Below, in pieces: positions 58,595-64,000 of a stretch of DNA of 64,000 nucleotides. The notes under the pieces are model-generated. The model saw only the letters and a list, made by a program, of their open reading frames with translations. It did no database searches and was not told the origin of the DNA. Each line of letters opens with the position of its first letter. Position 1 is the first letter of the stretch. The position numbers and the translations under genes were made by a program. The stretch spans positions 696,575 through 760,574 of the forward strand of contig JAJVDF010000250.1 of assembly GCA_022410635.1 (NCBI GenBank). The letters run 5' to 3'. The DNA is from Tretioscincus oriximinensis (lineage: Eukaryota; Chordata; Lepidosauria; Squamata; Gymnophthalmidae).

Positions 58595-59369
58595 TTTTGC
58601 TTATGGATTTAATGAACAAAACTCTCATCAATAAAGCTTATAAATAATCATCCTCGATGATACCAACACTTCTATTTTCAAAGCCATAAATTACTATAAT
58701 TACTGGATGCACACGTTTCCTATTTCCTATCCTAGAAGATACAGTACCTGCTTAATAATCATACTGAAGGAGATTCACATGGTAATTACTCTGTATTAGC
58801 AAAACCGTTTAATGTCATGAGTTGATTATCCATTCATTACAAAACAGGATGCCAAAGCAACACATCAAGGATAGCTTTATTATTACTCTTTCTAGGCTTT
58901 GGCTATGAAGAATAGGATGGATGTTTATTTAAAACATTTCCAAACCACTGCCAGTGTCTTTTACAGGGCATAAACTCTAGGCCACTTTGAATAGTTAGAA
59001 AGCATATCTTGATAGCACATCTTAGGGTTTTTTCCCCAATGTTGCTACTGAAAACCCAATAAAAACTAATTATTAAAAATGTTCCAAATAGGAGAAATAG
59101 GGTTTCTGCCTATTTTTCAAAGATCATAAAGAATTCTTCTGGAAACTGGTGTTAAGCAGACTTATGTGGACATTGTGTCTGTGTGAGTAACCATTTTACT
59201 GTGTATCGTTACAGCATTTGAAACACTAATTTCTTCATATCCAAAAGCTTGTATATATGCATTTCCATCCCAACCAGTTCGATCTACCCATGTTTTTATC
59301 TACCCAGAAGCCTCAGTGTAGGTGTCAGTAAACTGGATAACTGCAAGTATGAACAAACAAAAAACTTGA

Positions 59370-59530
59370 TGAACCTGATGAGAGCAATATTTAGAGCTGA
59401 CAAGAGGAAGTATGTTTTCTATTCACAAGCCCATGAAATTTACTATCAGAGAAGGTAGTGACAACTACTGGCTTAGATAGCTTTAAAAATGATTTATACA
59501 AGTTTATGGAGGGCTACTATACAGTAGCTG
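59370..59530 (+). mobile_element. Decayed CR1-type fragment
   Basis: 'aagcccatgaaatttactat' and 'gacaactactggcttagata' recall the Trp-Asn-Leu-Leu-Pro-Glu-Glu end of the CR1 frame. Confidence 0.55.
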
Positions 59531-62500
59531 TTTCTGGCTGCCATGTGTGGGATTTTCTTTAGGGGATAAAGAGAAAGAATATTTCTGTTACCTCTGTCAT
59601 CATTTGAATTTTCCACATGCCACAGGTTAATTAGACATACTGATTTGGCTATGGACAGAGACCATTTACCAAGAGATAGGGAAGCACTCTCCAGAGTGGC
59701 ACCATGTTGGGGGCAGGCTCCTGCCCATGCCAACCCACAGTGCTGTTGTCACCACACCACATAGAAAGATTGAGAAGGAGCCCAAACCCTGCTGCTGCTG
59801 GGATCCCAGAAAGTGAAGGGGATCCTGGATAAGCATCTCTAGATTAGATCAAAGCTTCATTCAGCATTCAAAAGTAAACAATGAGTTGTTTACTACACAC
59901 TGGTAACTGATCATATTTACAAGAATTGGTAGCTTATGATTATAGATCTACTAGTATATTTGTACTTTGTATATTTGTAACTGAACAAATTCTGAGTTTA
60001 GAAACTCATTCCTTTGTGGGAGTGATTATAGATATTCCCTCTCCTTCACAAGTGCACCATAAATAAAGCATGATAGTAGAGTAAGGGGGAAATGGGAACT
60101 GTTTTCTAGTGCTAGAAAGAGACCAATCTGGAACATGCTGATGAAGAGATTCACTGAATCAGGGCACAAGGAGCTAAGCTTGACCATCTGTTTTCTTAGA
60201 GGTCATGTCAGTGCAGACATAAAACAGTAGAGAAAAACACACACAAACTCACATACACATACATTCTAAAGGGGGAAAACTGCCTTCTTTAGACTCTTCA
60301 GCATGCTTACCAGTCCACAATATTTTCTTTTTGTGGTTCATAATAGGAAAAAGGGTCCTACTTGCTTGATCTTTACACAATAGAACAGATCGGAGCAGAA
60401 GTAAGATCTGCATGGAATCTTAAGTTAAGCACGGGGTTATTCCAAATGTATAAGGAGTCCTCCTAGGACACAGGATCTGGACAGACTCATGCACATGCTA
60501 TGCTCTAAGCTTTCATTAGAGTATTCTAAAGATAAGTCATTAGTAGATTACTCCAACTGCACTTTGCAATAATTTAAGGGCATTTTCACACTTTCCTTTA
60601 GCTTGGTAAAGCAAGATGGCAGACTTTCTTCTGGGTTTCTTTCTTTTGTGGTCTAGAGAGACCTCATTCCTTTCTAACATACTACATCCACACTAGGTTT
60701 ATTATAGGCAGGTCTAGAAGGCTTAGAGTGGCCACCTAGACTGGTACAAAGGCGAACCTGTTTTTAAAAGTCCCCAGTTGTCTCTTCGTGAGTAATATGC
60801 ATTGTCTGGTTTAACAGGGTATCAGTTTCAATGATGCACAAAATTGTATCATTGCAATGAGTCCCTTAGGGTTCTGAGGCTAAAGAACTTGAGTTCCTGG
60901 CTATTGTAGACCTCACAGCAGACTCTGAAGCTCAACTAAACTCTAAGGCTAAATGAAGAAGCAAGGGAAACAAGGTTGAATGGGTGGTGACCATGGACAG
61001 CGGGATCACTGCTGGGAACAGCGTTGTGAGTTATCTACACCATTTATACCAGGGGGCTGTTCAAGCTGGTCCCTCCAACCACAACAAGTGTAGAAATGGT
61101 GTAAATTAAGTCACAGCTTCCAGATCTAGTTTCTTCTTCTGCTGTGAGAGATGGAAAGAATAACTATGCAAGATTTATCCTTGAGAGGAATTAGGACTCA
61201 TGGCATCAAACTGTCCTTGTGATCTAGGAAACATATGAGAGTAATCAACTGAAGAAGCCCAGAGGCATAGTAACAAATCCCCAGGGGTTCCTAATGCATT
61301 TAAGTGATGGGCAACCTGCAAGTGCCTCCACAATGTACTTTACATGAAGTATGATATACACCTTTGGAGACACTTCAGATTCTCTAGCCGCTTTTATGTA
61401 GATACAAAGCAATTTCAAGTGGCATTTTCAGCATATCTGAGGTCCTGCCAACAAAGCTTGAAGAGAGAATGAGCTGAAGCATTGAACACGGGAACATTAT
61501 GCACCACTTTATATCTTGACACTCCATATGCTGATAAGGTTTGGATGCAACCTTAGTAGAAATACTGTAAAAATCAGTAACAAAATAAAACTACAAATAC
61601 TTACATGTATTGCTTGAAATAATAGGATAATAAGTTGAAAGAAGTGGTTGTGCAGACAGTATCTAAGAAAGCTTTTCTTATGCTTTGTACAAGAGAATCT
61701 TCTTACGTAGAATGACTTGGATATGTTAAAAAATCCAGTCTATTTGTTTTGGAATGATAACAAGTTGCCATATCCCGGACATAAACAAGTCTCTTACCTT
61801 TCCTTCCTTCTGCTTTCTTCCAAATGTTTTATATCAGTTTTCACTATGTGTGCTGATTGCAGTAAGGTGATAGTCACTTGATATTGCTCTTTCCTCTTGA
61901 AAGGTTATATAATGCAGACCTTAAGTTTATGTCAAAAAATAATAAAGCTGGGCTGAATTAAAGGGAGATTTTAAGTATCAAACGATTGCAGTCCTAATTC
62001 ATTCATAGTGAGCATTATCAAGTACACCAGCTTCTGATTACACCTATATGTTAATTTTTATGTGCATCTTCCCGAGCATGTTAAAATCAACAGTTAAAAC
62101 ATGTCTTCAAATTTTCCTTAACATGAATTAGTGAAAGCATAGTGGAAACGGAATTTGCCAAGTTATCCTAAGGGCACATTACTCTCTTTGTGTGTGCTGG
62201 TGCAACTGTAAGCTAAAGCATGCTTAAAGCATAAGATTCAAATACTTTCCTGCATAGCAGTAGAAGTTTTAAAATGGCAGAGAGGGAAAGTGTTAAGCAG
62301 TGGCATCTCCACAACCCTTCAGTTCTAAAATCAAAAGTAAACAAACACTACAGGAGGCCTTCTGCATTGGACTCTATTCTGATTTATCCCAAAACAGGGA
62401 TCTGCCAGAGGCCTGCTATATACTGCATTAACATGCAGATGACAGGAAATAATCTGGTACTAATAGAGCCTGTATAATAAATGGAGATGTGTCTCCTATA

Positions 62501-62713
62501 GTAAACCTGGCTACAGAAATCAGTCACGTTCCAATGCTCTGTCAAGTAAGGAGCACTGTTGACCACTAAAGCTGAATCTACACAGCACTATAATTGGATA
62601 TTTTGGAATAAAGCATGGGATAAAGGAGCCCAGAGAGTGCTTTCTTAAAAAAAAAATCTATAACAAATACATAAGAGTCTCTGGAGACAACTCAAGCCTA
62701 GACACTGTGGAAG

Positions 62714-62742
62714 ATCATAGAATCATAGAATTGGAATGTTTC
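62714..62742 (-). mobile_element. CR1 octamer tail remnant
   Basis: ATCATAGAATCATAGAATTG is the reversed CR1 tail octamer with the start of the 3'UTR. Confidence 0.7.
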
Positions 62743-62754
62743 ATGTGAAAATGA

Positions 62755-62872
62755 TCCATCACTCTGAAGTAGTAGATGTGCCTATGAAAGCTTATGCCAC
62801 CAATTGTTATACTGTTAGTCTCTAAGTGGTACTAGCCCCTTTGCTGGACTTTTTACTAGACTAACACTANAA
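62755..62872 (+). mobile_element. Penelope-like element tail fragment
   Basis: 'aagtagtagatgtgcctatg' then aaagcttatgccacc, 'ttagtctctaagtggtacta' and 'actttttactagactaacac' match the tail at 28,862. Confidence 0.75.
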
Positions 62873-64000
62873 GAAGATGATTTAGCCCCAATATGATTGT
62901 CTAAATTAAGCATGCAGGACATAGATTGGTATGTCATTTTCAGCAAGTGCAGAAATGTTCTCTTTTGGGAAGATTTCAGGAATTGAACCTGATTTTGGAC
63001 TGGTCCTGAGAAAATGTAATCATAAATGCATTAAATTCTATCTGCACTGTGCATTTTCATTCACTATAACATCTTAAGATTTTAAACGGCATGTCTGTCA
63101 TAAACATTTGGAATAGTTTACTATAAAAACAGTTCTTTGCTAGGAATTATATTAACATATTAGATTTGAAATTATTCTGTACTACATGCTGAAATCAGCT
63201 GTCTCTAGTTCAAAAATACTTCTGTGGATTTAGAATATTTAGCTTTTTTCAGTGCAGTGCATTAGGTAGATTATGGCTGGAAAAGCCATGATCTATGGAA
63301 GAGATTACCCTTACTTCACACAGGAGGTATTTATATTGATGGCAAGTGCCTAAAGACTTAAGTCTTTGTTCCAACTGGCAGCTAATATTGGTTTATTCTA
63401 AATTTTTGTAAAGATCTTGTAAAATAAGAAAAGAAACCCTTTCTTGTGCTTGATTCTAAGGCTCCTCTTGATGAGAGGTTTAAATCCAGAATTTATTTTA
63501 AATCTGAATTGTCCATTCATTCTCACCTTTCTGCGTTACCAAAGTGCGCAACTGACATATCCATGGAGAATTGCATTCCTGCTCCATTGCACACTCGAGA
63601 ACTTGCATGCACCATTTTCCAATTGCTTGCTCTTCCCTCTTCCATTTGAGTTCCAGTGCACATGCCTTTCCTTGACTCTCAGCCAAGTACGCATGCCCTG
63701 CCTCAAATCCCAGCCAAATCCTTGCCTTTTCCTGCCTGTTCCTGAGTGCATCATACCAACTGGGGGTTTGGAAGGAAAAGAGAAGCTCACTCTAATAGCA
63801 GCTTGTAAATACTGTCAGGAAAACCCAGGATAACGGGGCTTTTCAGCAAATGGATTGCCGAAACCCATAGCTGTATGGGAAATTTGAAATTGTTTATTTA
63901 ATTATTCCTGTGACTATATCATGTAGCATATTTTAAAATATAATACAAGTTTAAAATATAGTTCTTTAAAATATAATACAAGGAACATCGAAATCAGAAT

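Larger units (their letters stand above)
45328..64000 (+). other. PLCXD2: PLCXD2 intron 1 (continues past the window)
   Basis: No sequence resembling the Ser-His-Asp-Ser exon is visible, so the intron runs at least 18.7 kb. It contains the repeats listed separately. In 47,010-51,000, 51,250-52,500, 52,610-54,140, 59,540-62,700 and 62,880-64,000 I recognise little beyond short tails and simple repeats. Confidence 0.7.

Noticed and set aside
1..64000. CRISPR arrays, operons, riboswitches, bacterial or phage systems, tRNA or rRNA genes
   Set aside because: None seen; the window is vertebrate nuclear DNA and the only tRNA-like sequences are SINE heads.

Overview
This is a vertebrate nuclear window, most likely from a squamate reptile. 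It has spliced genes with GT-AG introns, one CpG-island promoter and dense interspersed repeats. The repeat mixture is CR1-, L2-, L1-, BovB/RTE- and R4-like LINEs, tRNA-derived SINEs that share an L2-like tail, a Penelope-type GIY-YIG fragment, hAT-type MITEs and a probable solo LTR. That mixture points to a lizard or snake; the species cannot be read from the sequence. Most long open frames are chance or transposon remnants. Scattered single Ns and one N cluster (about 40,100-40,145) mark imperfect sequence.

Region 1 (1-27,400) is the 3' half of CD96 (TACTILE), plus strand. Nine coding exons join in one open frame. Three make the third Ig-like domain (6378-6424, 10261-10351, 11749-11931). 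Four short exons, all phase 1 at both ends, make a Ser/Thr-rich stalk (13107-13181, 14057-14131, 17442-17522, 19304-19393). One carries the transmembrane helix (22353-22476) and one the cytoplasmic tail with stop (26509-26632). Together they encode 295 residues. The signal peptide and first two Ig domains must lie upstream of position 1. The introns hold an L1 3' half, CR1 copies, an R4-like fragment, an 88-bp perfect palindrome and two fold-back MITEs.

Region 2 (27,400-44,500) is intergenic and built largely of repeats: a Penelope-like endonuclease fragment, a composite repeat split by a probable solo LTR, a SINE split by a 421-bp hAT-type element, several CR1 copies and a GC-rich repeat block just before the next gene.

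Region 3 (44,500-64,000) starts with a CpG island and the first coding exon of PLCXD2 (45237-45327, plus strand). The rest is its long first intron, with L2, CR1 and BovB fragments, a clean 215-bp hAT MITE and a mariner-like mini-palindrome. Exon 2, with the catalytic His, was not found.

The order CD96 then PLCXD2, both on the plus strand, matches human 3q13 and supports both calls. CD96 is a type I lymphocyte receptor that binds nectin-like ligands; PLCXD2 is a PI-PLC X-domain protein. They are neighbours, with no sign of a shared pathway.
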